DNA of 64,000 bases, taken from assembly GCA_025403435.1 (NCBI GenBank), contig CM046330.1:22280239-22344238 (forward strand), read 5' to 3'. The notes under the pieces are model-generated. The model was not told where the DNA came from and did not search any database. It saw only the letters and a list, made by a program, of their open reading frames with translations. Positions 12,966 through 24,209 of the stretch are shown here, piece after piece (the stretch's first letter is position 1; each line of letters opens with the position of its first letter). A program made the position numbers and the translations under genes. Source of the stretch: Artocarpus heterophyllus. Lineage: Eukaryota > Streptophyta > Magnoliopsida > Rosales > Moraceae.

Positions 12966-14501
12966 TAATAGATGTCGTTGTGACCTTCGTATCGGACATC
13001 CCTGTTTGTGCCATGGGTTCGCGATCTTTGATCTCCATGAAGACAGCCTTCCACAATAGGCCAATGATGATCCACAACAACAATGAACAACGATCTCAAT
13101 CAAAGGATGGAGAGAGAACAAGAGAAAGAAGGGAGAGAAATGAGGAGAAGAGAGAGATAAAGAAAGAGAGACGTCGAGATTGGGAAAAGAAAAAGATGGG
13201 CGGTTTTTTAATATAATATAAATATATTTTTGCTAATATTATATAATTTATACACTAGGATTCAAAACATCTGCTATTTATTTCATTAACATATATAAAT
13301 TATGTTATTTGGTTCATTTTCTCTAGAAAAGGAAACTGTGTATCACAACTAGTTGGACTAATCACAGATTACAAATCACTATCAAAGGATTCTGTTATTT
13401 GGTTCATTTTCTCTAGAAACGAAAACTGTGCATCACAACTAGTTTGACTAATCACATATTACAAATCACTATCAAAGGATATTTTTTATCTATTTTTTAC
13501 AGATCAAGAGGCATTTTGACCTACTTTACAAAATCAAAGGCAAAATAAAATACGGAACATAGTTTGGGAGGTATTTATGAAAATAATCTAAACAAAATAT
13601 TCATTTAGTGCTTTAGTATATATTTGAGATATATGGTAATTGAAACATCAGTTCCAACACATCAGCTACAATAAAAAAACAAAAAATTATATTTCAAGTG
13701 ATTTTTTGAACAAAAGCGTAAAATGTCCAACTAACCCCTCTACTAGTAGATCCCAATTAGTTTTCTAAAACTTTTTAGAAAAATAAAAACAAGAAATAAA
13801 CAAAGCCGATCATATAAAGCAAACTCTATGGGTTTCTTAATTTTTTTAACAATTTTTTTTTTGGTTTTATGTTCCTTAATAACTCTAGGAAGATTAATTT
13901 GTGATTTGTTAATAAAAGTGTAAATGGTCGCAAGCTTAGGGTATCGGAATGACATTTTTAAAATCTAATGATACTTTTAATTTTTTTTTGGAAGGGAGGT
14001 TATCATTTGTGATATTGTGTTGATATAGAGGGTACTGAAATGAAAAAACCCTTTAATATTTTTGGATCATACAGCACAAGAGTAGTATTGTTTAGTCTGA
14101 ATGTGATAAAACAACATGTTTGCAATAGATCCAAAACAAGAATAAAACAATAGGAAAAATGACTTTCCTGTCACCTAGGTACCCATGGCGACATTGCAAA
14201 TATATACACACACACACATATATATAAAGCTAGTACACAGGATATAAGAAAATCGCCAAATCCTACAAGTCTAGTGTATAGATATTGCTCAATGGTTTTA
14301 CAATGAAGTAGAATCATGAAAGGCTATGTTTATCTAGTCCATCTGTTGAAGTTACGGACGAATATTTAATTGTAGGGCCAAACATAATGAAAAAAAGGAC
14401 AAAAGGGAATATGGATAAATGTACTAGAGTACAATAGTGGACAAATTCATAATAGCTCATGTCTTCAGGCGTTAGCATGGCCCCTCTACAATAATGAACT
14501 T
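12966..14501. other. Gene-free stretch containing a 90-bp tandem duplication
   Basis: Low-complexity purine-rich sequence at 13088-13200, the tandem duplication at 13301-13480, and a (CA)n run near 14205. No gene supported. Confidence 0.4.
13301..13480. repeat. Tandem duplication, two 90-bp units
   Basis: Units 13301-13390 and 13391-13480 share GTTATTTGGTTCATTTTCTC near the start and ACAAATCACTATCAAAGGAT at the end, with a few substitutions between them. Confidence 0.9.
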
Positions 14502-15086
14502 GGGGCTTGTTTGTTTCGAGTATTATTTAAACTTAATAAACTTAAATTTGAATTCGAGTATCAGGAATTCTTTAGACACGTGTTTGTTTTCTCTAAAATT
14601 CAAATCCCTTGAATATCAAGAATCTAAGTTTTTAGAATTCTCATCCCCTAAACTTTTGATACTCGGATATCTCTGTTACGGTAAAAACTAAAAATTCTCT
14701 CCCTTATATTTGAGGAAAAAAATCATAACTTCTTCATTGATATCTATTTAAGATGATTCTTTTTTTATTGTGTTCCTAATAAAAAGAGGAATAAATTAAG
14801 CTTTCATTGTGTTCCTAGTGAAAAGAGGAATAAATTAAGATCTATATTGTATATTTTTTAGGATCATTAACATTAAGATTTTATTAAATTTATTAATAAA
14901 TAAAAAACTATTTTCACTATCTCTCCAAATACAAATTTTAATTTTATTCTATATTCATTTTAAAACTTAAATGCATATAAAAAAACTAATTCGGATAACA
15001 ATTTAAATTACTAACTCAAATTCTAATTTAAATCATAATAACTCAAATCAAATCACTAGTTTAAATCGATTCACTAAAGGCACCCC
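14502..15086. mobile_element. MITE, second copy of the 6753-7284 family
   Basis: Starts GGGGCTTGTTTGTTTCGAGT and ends ACTAAAGGCACCCC. It shares a long internal block with the copy at 6753, including GAGGAAAAAAATCATAACTT. It carries a local tandem duplication around ATTGTGTTCCTA (about 14765-14845) that the other copy has only once. No clear target duplication is seen. Confidence 0.6.
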
Positions 15087-17600
15087 ATCTCCTTAGTCAT
15101 TGACTACTCTCTTTCTCCATTATTCAAGCTAAGCACATTCTTCGAAAAACAACGGTTTTTTTGCCCTCACATATACCGCTTAAGTTTATGTATTTATATG
15201 TTTGATGGTAAGTTGTCCTATATTTAAATTATGGGGAATTGCCTTGAAATTTAATAAATGTTGCAAAATGCTTAAAATCGATGAGAGTTATTAAATTTGA
15301 ACATAAATGCCCTCCATTACAAGAGATGACGTGCTCCAACTTCATCTAAAATTCTAAGCTCGAACAAGCTCACATGATGTGCACCATGGTGTTTTATACC
15401 AAATTTTAATAGTTGTTATTGATTTGAGAGCTCTCTGTATTATTTTATAAAATTTACAGATAATTTATCAAAATTAAAAAGCTTTAGTTGTAATTTCTAG
15501 TATACTAAAACTTTTGAGGCAAAGGCACTAAAATCCGTACACACATGCATATACAAAATTTCGATGGTATTTTTTTTTATTTGCTTTTTTTTTTTTCCCT
15601 CTTCAGCTTTCACGGTTGTCTAAGAAAAGTACTAATTTTTCCATAATTTTTTTAACAAGTTAGAAATCTATATTGTTGTGTGGTTCTGTCAATAACAATA
15701 ATACATTGGTCTTGTAATATTAGGTGTTTGAGAGAAAAATTTCTACTTTTTAGTCTCAAATCTCTATTACATAAAGCTCTTACACGCTATAAAATGCAAA
15801 ACTCTCATATGATTTACTAGAGAGTTCAAATTATGTGAATTATGGCTAGTTACATATCAGTGTTGATTGCTATCAATATTTATGTGTGATTTGTAATTAA
15901 TTGAGAAGTTTATTTGCGTGAATAAAAATTTAAATAGTTGATCGACCTTGTAAAATATTTCTAAATACCAAATCATCAAAAAAGACATGTGCAAACTAGA
16001 AAACCAAAAGCAGGTATACCCCACTCTAGGTTATCCTCATCATCATTTTTTTTTTTTTAACTTTTTTGGCAATTTGCAGTGATAAAAGAATGATGATTTT
16101 TAGCACCAAAGTAAAGATTCTGAGCTTATGTGAGTCAATGTTTGCTTTAAAGGGTACCCAAACAAGAAAAGTTATTTTATTAAGGTTTAAGGCTGCTAAT
16201 CCAACACATTTTTTCATCCTTACCCCACCTCTCTTTATCATTTTCAGATAAGTTTGGCCTTTTTTTTTTTTGTTTTTTTTCTTGTAACTCAAATTACTTT
16301 TCACTATCATTCCAATGGGAATGTGATGTAACTCAAAATCTGGTGTCTTACACTTTGAAATTATGTTGCCAAATATATATAGTATGCGTTGCATAACAAC
16401 AAATAATTCGTGGCAAATACTTCATTAACTAGGAGTTAAAGGGCATTATTATATGGGTTGATTTCATTTTAATAATCCGGCTAAGACTCAGGGTTGGAAG
16501 GTAGGACTGATGAGAAATACGAAGGATATAGAGGATTAAAAGAATCCTTTTTATTTGATAAAGCAGGGATAGTTGAAAGAATGAATGATAGTTATTTGTC
16601 TAAAAATTATAGCGCCCTTTGCTTTACTGTTCGAATTACAATTCAAACATTTTTGCTATATTATTTTCTCTCATAAAAATAAGAACAAACAAATCCTTTG
16701 TAAATTTTTGTTTAAATTTTATGTTCAAACCTATGAAACAAAAGGTCATATGTTGTTATAGAATTGGTTAAGAATTTTTTCCCAAGAATAAAAGGTCTTT
16801 TTAATTTAAATTTATATGGATTAGTTAAATAAAAAGATTCAAATTGGTGGCATAAGAAGAGACTCTTCTCCCTCTAACCAAACAATGGATTTACTCTTCT
16901 CCCTCCACCATTTTTCCTCTCTCCATCTCTCCCTCTTACTGAATATATTGTAAATCTCAACGGAAAAACGTGAGGATGATTTATAATTTTTGTTGAGATT
17001 TTAACAATCTAGTTGATGAAGAGACATGACTGTTAAAAAAGATGCCATGTTTTTCTCCGTTAAGATTTTGATTGTCTAACGGAGGGAATAACTAATTTGA
17101 AACAATACGGTAGATTAAACACTCGTTTTTGAATATTTTAAAAGGTAGAGATCAAAGAGATTTAGCCTATAATTTATGACTAAAAATGAGGTTAACCCTT
17201 GTCATATACTACATGTTGAATCTCATATACTGAAGGGAAGACATCAATATTCATCCAAAAAAAAACATCAAAATCTCAAAAAATTGTCTGCACTCAATTG
17301 TTCTAAGATTGATGAAACTTTATAAATTTACCACCAATGTATCTAAGTAGCGACATTAACAGATAACAGTAATACATAGAATATTTAAGAAAGAGAGAGA
17401 GAGCGAGAGAAAGAAGGGTGGGGGGATTGGGGAGAACAAAAAAGTTATAAAAAAGGTTCTCATTGCTTTATTTTATTTTTCTTTTTTGAAAATGGATATT
17501 GTTTTTTTTTTTAATGAATAGTTATTGCATACTTCATTTATTATATTCTCAGCTGAACCGGTCCTTTCCAACCTCAAAAGCCATGGTTTTTTAACTTGGA
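15087..17600. other. Gene-free upstream region of the bHLH gene
   Basis: AT-rich. It holds a possible GGTGTTTGAG-type MITE remnant at about 15724-15835, a truncated relative of the 11376 MITE at about 16622-16700, and a (GA)n tract at 17392-17416. A 122-codon minus-strand frame at 16026-16394 is dominated by poly-T on the plus strand (Lys runs) and is not credible. Confidence 0.4.
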
Positions 17601-17616
17601 AAAGGAAAGAGGTACC

Positions 17617-17626
17617 AATATAAAGG
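17617..17626 (+). promoter_or_regulatory. Probable TATA box of the bHLH gene
   Basis: AATATAAAGG lies 211 bp upstream of the inferred start codon, leaving room for a leader of about 180 nt. No other TATA-like element is as well placed. Confidence 0.45.
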
Positions 17627-17686
17627 TCAGGCTCATCAGTCTTTCAGGCACCAAATGAATCTTTAGAGAAGCCTCTTTTTGATTGC

Positions 17687-17749
17687 ATGGCGTTAGTATT
17701 CAAAACCATGGAACTCACTTTTCTACTGTGGCTAGAAAAAAGATGGTAA
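17687..17749 (+). other. Upstream ORF in the bHLH leader (20 codons)
   Basis: ATG at 17687 opens a 20-codon frame (MALVFKTMELTFLLWLEKRW) that stops at 17749, 87 bp before the main ATG. If in the mRNA it could reduce translation. A possible GT donor (GATG|GTAACT) overlaps its end, so the leader may be spliced instead. Confidence 0.35.
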
Positions 17750-17836
17750 CTAATTCATTTAGCAGGTGATTTTTTTTTCGTCCTTTGGTGGGCTCTCAAA
17801 TAAGTTTTCAAGTTCAGTTTTCTCCCTTTGTTAAAA

Positions 17837-18121
17837 ATGGCAAATGGAAATCAAAACCATGAAGAGGTACTAAAGAAGATGAGAAGACAGCTTGCTGTTG
17901 CTGTGAGGAGTATCCAGTGGAGCTATGCAATTTTCTGGTCATTATCAGCCACAGATGAAGGGAATGCATTTTAACTATCTCATATAATCTCATAAATGGT
18001 ATTTTCTCTTCTATTCTTTTTCAGTAATCCATCTGTCTTGTATTTCATGTAAAAGGGTTATCTCCAATATGGGAATTATTCTTAGTAAATTGAGATTACC
18101 AACTTAAAATCGCGCATACAC

Positions 18122-18153
<32 letters not shown>

Positions 18154-19189
18154 AAATATATATTTATATATCTAGAAACTCTATGATGATGTATTTAAAA
18201 AGCTTAGGACTTGACCAATATTCTTACAGGGTTCTGGAATGGGGTGAGGGATACTACAATGGAGACATAAAAACTAGGAAGACAGTCCAAGCTATGGAGC
18301 TTAAAGCTGACAAAATGGGCTTAAAAAGAAGTGAGCAATTAAGAGAGCTTTACAAGTCTTTCTCAGAAGGTGAAACTGATCAACAAGCTAAAAGGACATC
18401 ATCTTCTGCATTATCTCCAGAGGATTTAACTGATGCAGAGTGGTATTACTTAGTATGCATGTCCTTTGTGGTCAGTCTTGGCCAAAGTAGGTAACTACTC
18501 TAGATCAAAAGGTTTTTCAAACCTTTGCAGATGATAACTCTTTTTTTTCTTTCACTTATATATATTTTGGGGTTTTATATGGATTATACCATGAAGTATG
18601 TTAGGATGTAAAACTAATATTGACTCTCCTCAAAATAGGTTTAACTTTTAGGAAAAATGATAACTTGGTATCAGGATAGGAGGTCCTAAATTCAACCCTT
18701 GCAATTGCATTCGTATAATTATTATCATGTATTGGGATTTAATATGTTTTCGACTTATAATTAAAAATTCACTTGTTGGGGCTTCCAATTAATATTCGCC
18801 CACTTGATTGCCCATTGTCGTGTTAGAATATAATTCTAATATTTTCCTACCTAAATTGAGCTTTGGGGGGAATGATAAACTAACAAAGAAGTTTTTTCTT
18901 TACACTTTGTAATATAGTCTTCCAGGCCAAGCATTGGCAAATGGGCAAACTATTTGGTTATGCAATGCTCAACATGCAGATAGCAGAGTGTTCTCTCGCT
19001 CTTTGCTAGCTAAGGTTGGTTTTCTTTTTTCTTGATTTTTGGCAACGAAGTGTTTAAAATTAAAATTTGATATCTACGGTTTTATTGGCTTGACTATTTT
19101 TATAAGCCAGCAAGTAAAACTGACTGTGTTCTTGTCTGAACTTATTGTGCCATGGACTTTCATGACTTCTCCAGAGTGCATCTATTCAG
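17837..19189 (+). pseudogene. bHLH gene, 5' block (exons 1-4a)
   Basis: Exon 1 encodes residues 1-41 and ends GATGAAGG, followed by GAATGC where a GT donor is expected. Exon 2 (acceptor TTACAG, donor GTAACT) and exon 3 (acceptor ATATAG, donor GTTGGT) are open and in phase. Exon 4a, AGTGCATCTATTCAG after CCAG, gives SASIQ. It is followed by TTATGA rather than GT, so either this donor is also lost or a further small insertion lies here. No in-frame stop occurs in this block, in contrast to the 3' block. Confidence 0.82.
18123..18153. repeat. (GT)n(TA)n microsatellite in bHLH intron 1
   Basis: TGTGTGTGTGTG followed by ten or more TA units, within the first intron. Confidence 0.85.
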
Positions 19190-19927
19190 TTATGATGATT
19201 CCTCTATGTACTAGATCAGTAGATCAAGCTATGCACAGCACAATAGCCATACATGTCATGCATTTTTTCCGTAACAACAATAGGATTTTATTGGATATAA
19301 TAGGAAAGATGACAGTTTTGTAAAGGAAAGTAAGAAAACAATAATGAGGATCGTTGGTTTTCCTTTTAGTGTTTTCCTTATCTATTACAAAGTAGACGAG
19401 AAACGGCATTCTTTTTTCATCATTTACCAATAAGATTGAAATCTTATCAATCTAATTACTCAAATGTACTGTCACATGACTATATAATCATAGGCTTATC
19501 ATATGTGAACTTAAAAAGGATTTACAAGTTAACTGTGTTGGAATTAAAATATGAAACGCAACGGAAGAAACGGATCGTTGACAAACAAAAATTTTTTGAA
19601 AATTTTGTTCATCGGGAATAGATATATAATTTTAATTAATAATAGAAAGCTTTGAGAATTTTACTAACCTTGTGAAGACTATTAGGGTATCGCAGTTTTT
19701 TTCTTTGACATCATGATCTTCCAAACTAGGCCTACACACTAATGGAAACACGAGTGGGCGTCAAACTGAAAAATGAATTTTTCTCACACTTTTCTAAATC
19801 TGCTATGTACTCAACACATAAGATAACAGACTTTTTTTTTCAGATAAGAACTCTCAGTTTTTCTCTCTAAGTATTTTACAAAAATTACGTGAATAATAAT
19901 AATTCTTGAAATAACTGTTATTTCTCC

Positions 19928-19938
19928 CTTTTTTATAT
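19928..19938 (-). promoter_or_regulatory. TATA box of the element B 3' LTR
   Basis: Sense strand reads GATATAAAAAAGGGAG. The same sequence lies at about 48188-48199 in the 5' LTR and near 9855-9865 in the solo LTR, and resembles TATATAAAGGGAG of element A. Confidence 0.6.
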
Positions 19939-20084
19939 CTGAGTTATTAATAATTAATTAATTAATTTCAACTTTAAAATAACAACTACATCACATATAT
20001 AAAAAAAGTATAGATTTTACATGATAGTAACCGTTTTACTTTCCCTTCTTCTTTTTTTCTTTTTTTTTTCTCTCTCTTTTTTCC

Positions 20085-20203
20085 GAATCACTGGACTTCC
20101 AGTGATTCCTTTTATATATATCTATATATATATATAAAGTAAAACGTGAAATACGTTTCACGTTTCTCTTTTTTGTTTTCTTAACGAATCAGTTTGATTC
20201 GTT
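20085..20203. repeat. Cluster of three perfect palindromes in the element B LTR
   Basis: Arms GAATCACTGGA/TCCAGTGATTC with loop CT (20085-20108); AAACGTGAAA/TTTCACGTTT with loop TACG (20142-20165); AACGAATCA/TGATTCGTT with loop GTT (20183-20203). Matching sites lie at about 48338-48370, 48405-48429 and 48452-48472 in the 5' LTR. They lie about 150-270 bp upstream of the TATA box in the sense direction. Confidence 0.75.
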
Positions 20204-20268
20204 TATATATATATAATATATTATATAAAGTGAAACGTAAACAACACGTTTCCGAATTAAAAAAGGTA

Positions 20269-20302
<34 letters not shown>
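20269..20302. repeat. (TA)n microsatellite in the element B LTR
   Basis: About 16 consecutive TA units, shorter at the matching place in the other LTR. Confidence 0.9.
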
Positions 20303-20307
<5 letters not shown>

Positions 20308-21605
20308 TATTATAAAATCTTATATATAAATAAAATTTAGTTTAAAACCATATATATATATATATATCTATCTATATCTAAATTAAAAAATAAATCACGT
20401 TTACTTAAGAATAGATTTTAAAAACAATCAATTAATTAATTAACTAATGCTTAGTTAAATGTGACAACATTTATCGCATTACATTATATGTCACAGAGAA
20501 TATTTTTCTGTGTCACATTAATAATTCAAGTGTGAAATAATTAATTCAGAATTCAATAATTCTAAACAAATATATATAATTCATTCCATGCATAAATCTA
20601 ATATAGTGTTACAGAGGTGGTATTAGGGATCTATGGACCTATAACCCAAGATCCAATAAATTTGACAATTACTTAAACTCTTTAATTAATGTGCCAAATT
20701 TATTAGTTTCAGTGTTACTTCACTAAAAACCTGAAACTGAACTCTTGAGGTTGTAGTAAAATTACGCAAAGAAAATTAGCGAGTAGTCTATTGATATAAT
20801 CATTACATATAAGTCAGTCCTTCATAACAGTTCATAATAAGAGCTAGGTTCAATTTTCGTTCACCTTTCTTATTATATATTTATCCTTGAGTTTCAATAA
20901 TTCTCTAATAAACAATTAATTCATAATCTTATTATGAATGAGCGTTCTACTGTTCCAACCTCGAATTATCACTCAAGAGAACTATTTTTTTAACTTCCAT
21001 ACGGAAGGAATGGATTCCATATCTGTATAATATTATTCTCAGCCATTTATTACATTATGTTCCAAGATGCTAAGTTATGATCTGTGCTTAGACAAATCTT
21101 ACTATACAAGTCAAAAAACATAATGTCATAAATAGAAGTCTAATAAATACTCAGGATTAAGACTCTCAAATATATGATCATCATAGTGATAAATTTGAAT
21201 ACTCTATTTGTAACAGATGATTATTTGAGATTCATAATTTATTTGGTCCAGTCCTATATAATCTCATTATATAAAGTGCCTCCAATCTAATGTCTCTACA
21301 TTAATAGCCCAGATAATGACTATTTCATTTTAAATGAGATTGGACCGTACTTGTAATATTTAATTAAAGAGCCCAAACTTTAATTAATTATTACGGACTA
21401 TTTAGATTATTATCTATAAATTTTATCCCTAAGCATATAACACTTATATGCTAAATTTATAGTCACATAAATAATCATGAAATTTTCTTGATGTTTATAA
21501 ATGTATTCATAACACATATAAGCACCAAAATAATTATAAATGTCACTTAATTAATTTATTAATAATATATACAATGACACAGCTTTTAGGGCACTAAACC
21601 CAACA

Positions 21606-21617
21606 ATCACCCACTTG
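21606..21617 (-). other. Element B polypurine tract
   Basis: Sense AAGTGGGTGAT lies directly against the 3' LTR, the expected plus-strand primer position. Confidence 0.75.
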
Positions 21618-21619
21618 CC

Positions 21620-21780
21620 CTAAAGCAGGTAAGACATGTCTCTAAGACCTAAGCCTTCCAAGTGTGCCTCGAAGCTCTTTGCAGGTAACATCTTGGTGAA
21701 AGGGTCGGCAAGGTTGTTTTCTGACGCTATCTTCACAACTTCCACATCACCTCGATGCACTATCTCTCTAATCAAATGAT
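21620..21780 (-). pseudogene. Element B RNase H C-terminal fragment
   Basis: Minus-strand reading gives the end of copia pol (YHLIREIVHRGDVEVVKIAS, then LADPFTKMLP and RDMSYLL) with a TAG stop at 21620. The other side of the domain lies at 42378 onward; element A is inserted between. Confidence 0.8.
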
Positions 21781-22177
21781 ATTATTGTTGGAAAAAATAA
21801 TACACAGCGAAATTTTAAAAATTTTACATCAGAGTATTTTTCAAAACAGAAGTTTGACATGCTATATGTATAAATTAACCAGATCTTACTAACATTTGAC
21901 TGCTAAAGACCCTCGCAAAACATGAAGAGAAGTAACGTTCCAAAAGAGCCTTAACCAGCTGGTCTTCTTTGTTATTCTCTATCGATGACCGGAGTGAGTG
22001 TCGGCTCACACGTACAGCTCTTCCACTAGGTGACTCTCCTTCCAAACAATCGAGAGAACCCAAAGCAAGTGTTCGTGATTTGTGAACAAAAGCTCTTAGG
22101 GAGTTTTTTAATTCTCACTAGCAGGGTATCACTCTTAATCTCTCAATTGATCTTAGTAACTCTTAAGACCTACTCCC

Positions 22178-22186
22178 TTTATATAG
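22178..22186 (-). promoter_or_regulatory. TATA box of the element A 3' LTR
   Basis: Sense CTATATAAAGGGAG; the identical box in the 5' LTR is at 40731-40740. It is a strong plant TATA match, with the palindrome array about 117 bp upstream in both LTRs. Confidence 0.7.
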
Positions 22187-22302
22187 AGATTGGTCTTGGA
22201 GTCAGTCCTTATCAGATTAAGTCTCAAAAACTCAAAACAGAATCAAGTTCGGATCAATATCTGATAAGATCCGCGTGGAAACGCGTGATCTTATCCTTCA
22301 TT

Positions 22303-22367
22303 GATCGGCAAGCCGAACCACCTGATCGGTAGGCCGAACAGGCCCCATCGGCAGGCCGAACTGCCGA
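22303..22367. repeat. CGGC-NN-GCCG array in the element A 3' LTR (3 units)
   Basis: GATCGGCAAGCCGAAC, GATCGGTAGGCCGAAC and CATCGGCAGGCCGAAC, then a half unit CTGCCGAAT. The 5' LTR has one more unit. Confidence 0.9.
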
Positions 22368-24051
22368 ATAAAAATCTCGTGAATCTTTTATTTTCCACCC
22401 GAGATTCTATAAGATAAATTTTTAGCTTTAATTCAAATAATCCAATAGATAAGTTATCTGATTAAAACAACTTTATCTAGATAATCTCTAAGAAAATAAA
22501 TCAATTTCCAATAATTCTACAAGTTTATCTTGACCTAATTTATCTAAAATTAAATCAACCGATAAACAAACAAGAATTATCCGATCCTTATAATTCAACA
22601 AGTTTATCTTAAATTAATTTTTATCACAAAATTAATTCAACCGATAAACAGACATGAATTATTTGATTCTTCCAAATTTCAACCAATCTAATAAATCCGA
22701 CATAAGTTACCAATTATTGGAAAAGCATGTCGTGTCGTTATAGGATGTTGTGAGCTAGCAAAGGGGACCAAATGGACCTATATAATTCAAGCTCCCGATA
22801 ATTATGAAACTCAATATTCCAGATATACAAAACATAATTATTAACTCCAACGCTACTCCACTAAAAGCTTGGAGCTGCACTCTTCAACTACATAGAATTA
22901 CGAAGCCCGTATAGCTAAGTCTCCAAGACATATCATAGTGTATTGTATCCCCATATGATAATCCATAATCGGCTTAAGGACAAGTTCTATCTTACCTTCC
23001 TGATTTTTTTTTATCTTACGTTCCATTATCTCACCATCACAAAACTTACTATCCAATGACAGTATACCATTCGGTTATGTATCTAAATGGTTGAGCGCTC
23101 CAGTTTTCCAATTATAGGATAACACATATAAGAGGATATCATTACTCCTAAAGGGGAGCTATAGATTCCATATCTATGAATAATAGGTCTACGCTATCAA
23201 GAGTCATGCGTCCAACGCACCGGCATGCATACCACTATTAAGATGTAGGTGTCACCCTTTGGTACATCAAAAGACACAAGCCAAGACAATGGGTTCACTA
23301 TTTATCTCAGGATTAAGATACAACACAAATGATTGTCTAAAGTGAATCGATTTGCCGTGACAGAATTATTAATCCAAATCAATTCACTTTATGTCTTGAT
23401 CCAACACATCGTCACCTATGACAGCGTGCCAATGTTTCTATTCACAGAGTCCACCTCCGATGGTCAAGACAAACCATCTCCCAAAAGGGATATACACAAC
23501 ATAACAATCTTTGCATGTATAAAGCGCCCAACTTTATTCCCTCGATTGTGGATCTTATGATTTAGACCATTACCTTAAGAATCATGTCTTCTGCATAATC
23601 CGTCCATCATATACCCAATTCTTAAGGTTTCGACCGACAGTCTTAGACTTTTGTTTACTTAACATATATTCAAAAAATATGAATGTAAAGAGAACAAGAT
23701 TTTGAAACGCCCCTTAATTCGGACGTCATAGATGTCGTTACATACTTACATTCGTACATGCATAAACTTTAAACTTATAAATAATATCAAACTTAATCGT
23801 TACTATTGATTTTAAAAGTACTTAAACTTACATTACTAGGATCCATTCCTACTTTTTTTTTTTAAACTTATCATTGTTTAGAATAACAATGTTTAACTTA
23901 TTCGATATCATAATTTATTCAATTATACTTAAATCAATCATGAACTTATTTATTAATATAGGTTTGTCAAGTTGTATAAGTCAGGACTTTACAAAACATC
24001 ACGTTAAATCTCTTTGATCATCATATCATTTGAAATCCATTTATTCCCACA

Positions 24052-24209
24052 GTTCGGCAGGTCGAACTTGGGACTTGGGCAGGCCAGAGTTCCCTCAACC
24101 GGCAAGCCGGCAGAGGCTTTGCAATTCGAACCAAAAATCCATCCATGTTCGGCAGGCCAAAAAATTCGATCGGCAGGCTGGCCACAGAGTTTGGTAGGCC
24201 ATCCGAGAC
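24052..24209. repeat. CGGC-NN-GCCG array 1 of the element C 3' LTR
   Basis: Degenerate units such as TTCGGCAGGTCGAAC, CCGGCAAGCCGG, TTCGGCAGGCCAAA and ATCGGCAGGCTGG. It lacks two units present at 31948-32147 in the 5' LTR. Confidence 0.85.

Larger units (their letters stand above)
19536..21605 (-). repeat. Element B 3' LTR
   Basis: 2070 bp. It contains, in the plus view, a TATA-like TTTTTTATATC (19928-19938; sense GATATAAAAAA), a cluster of perfect short palindromes at 20085-20203, (TA)n runs near 20270-20302 and a conserved stem-forming block near 20640-20740. Its inner edge meets the polypurine tract. Confidence 0.93.
21786..23702 (-). repeat. Element A 3' LTR, left part
   Basis: Matches 40339 onward in the 5' LTR. 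It contains TATA (22178-22186), a three-unit CGGC-NN-GCCG array (22303-22367) and the conserved stem block near 22790-22880. It breaks off at CAAGATTT, where C is inserted, and resumes at 34650-34745. Confidence 0.92.

Noticed and set aside
12980..13216. 78-codon plus-strand frame rich in Arg, Glu and Lys
   Set aside because: Product of a purine-rich low-complexity tract; no homologous family recognised.
16026..16394. 122-codon minus-strand frame
   Set aside because: Lys-rich stretches come from poly-T tracts; no domain, no promoter or splice context.
18123..18494. Frame starting in a (GT)n(TA)n repeat
   Set aside because: Its first part is intron microsatellite; only the part from 18230 is bHLH exon 2.
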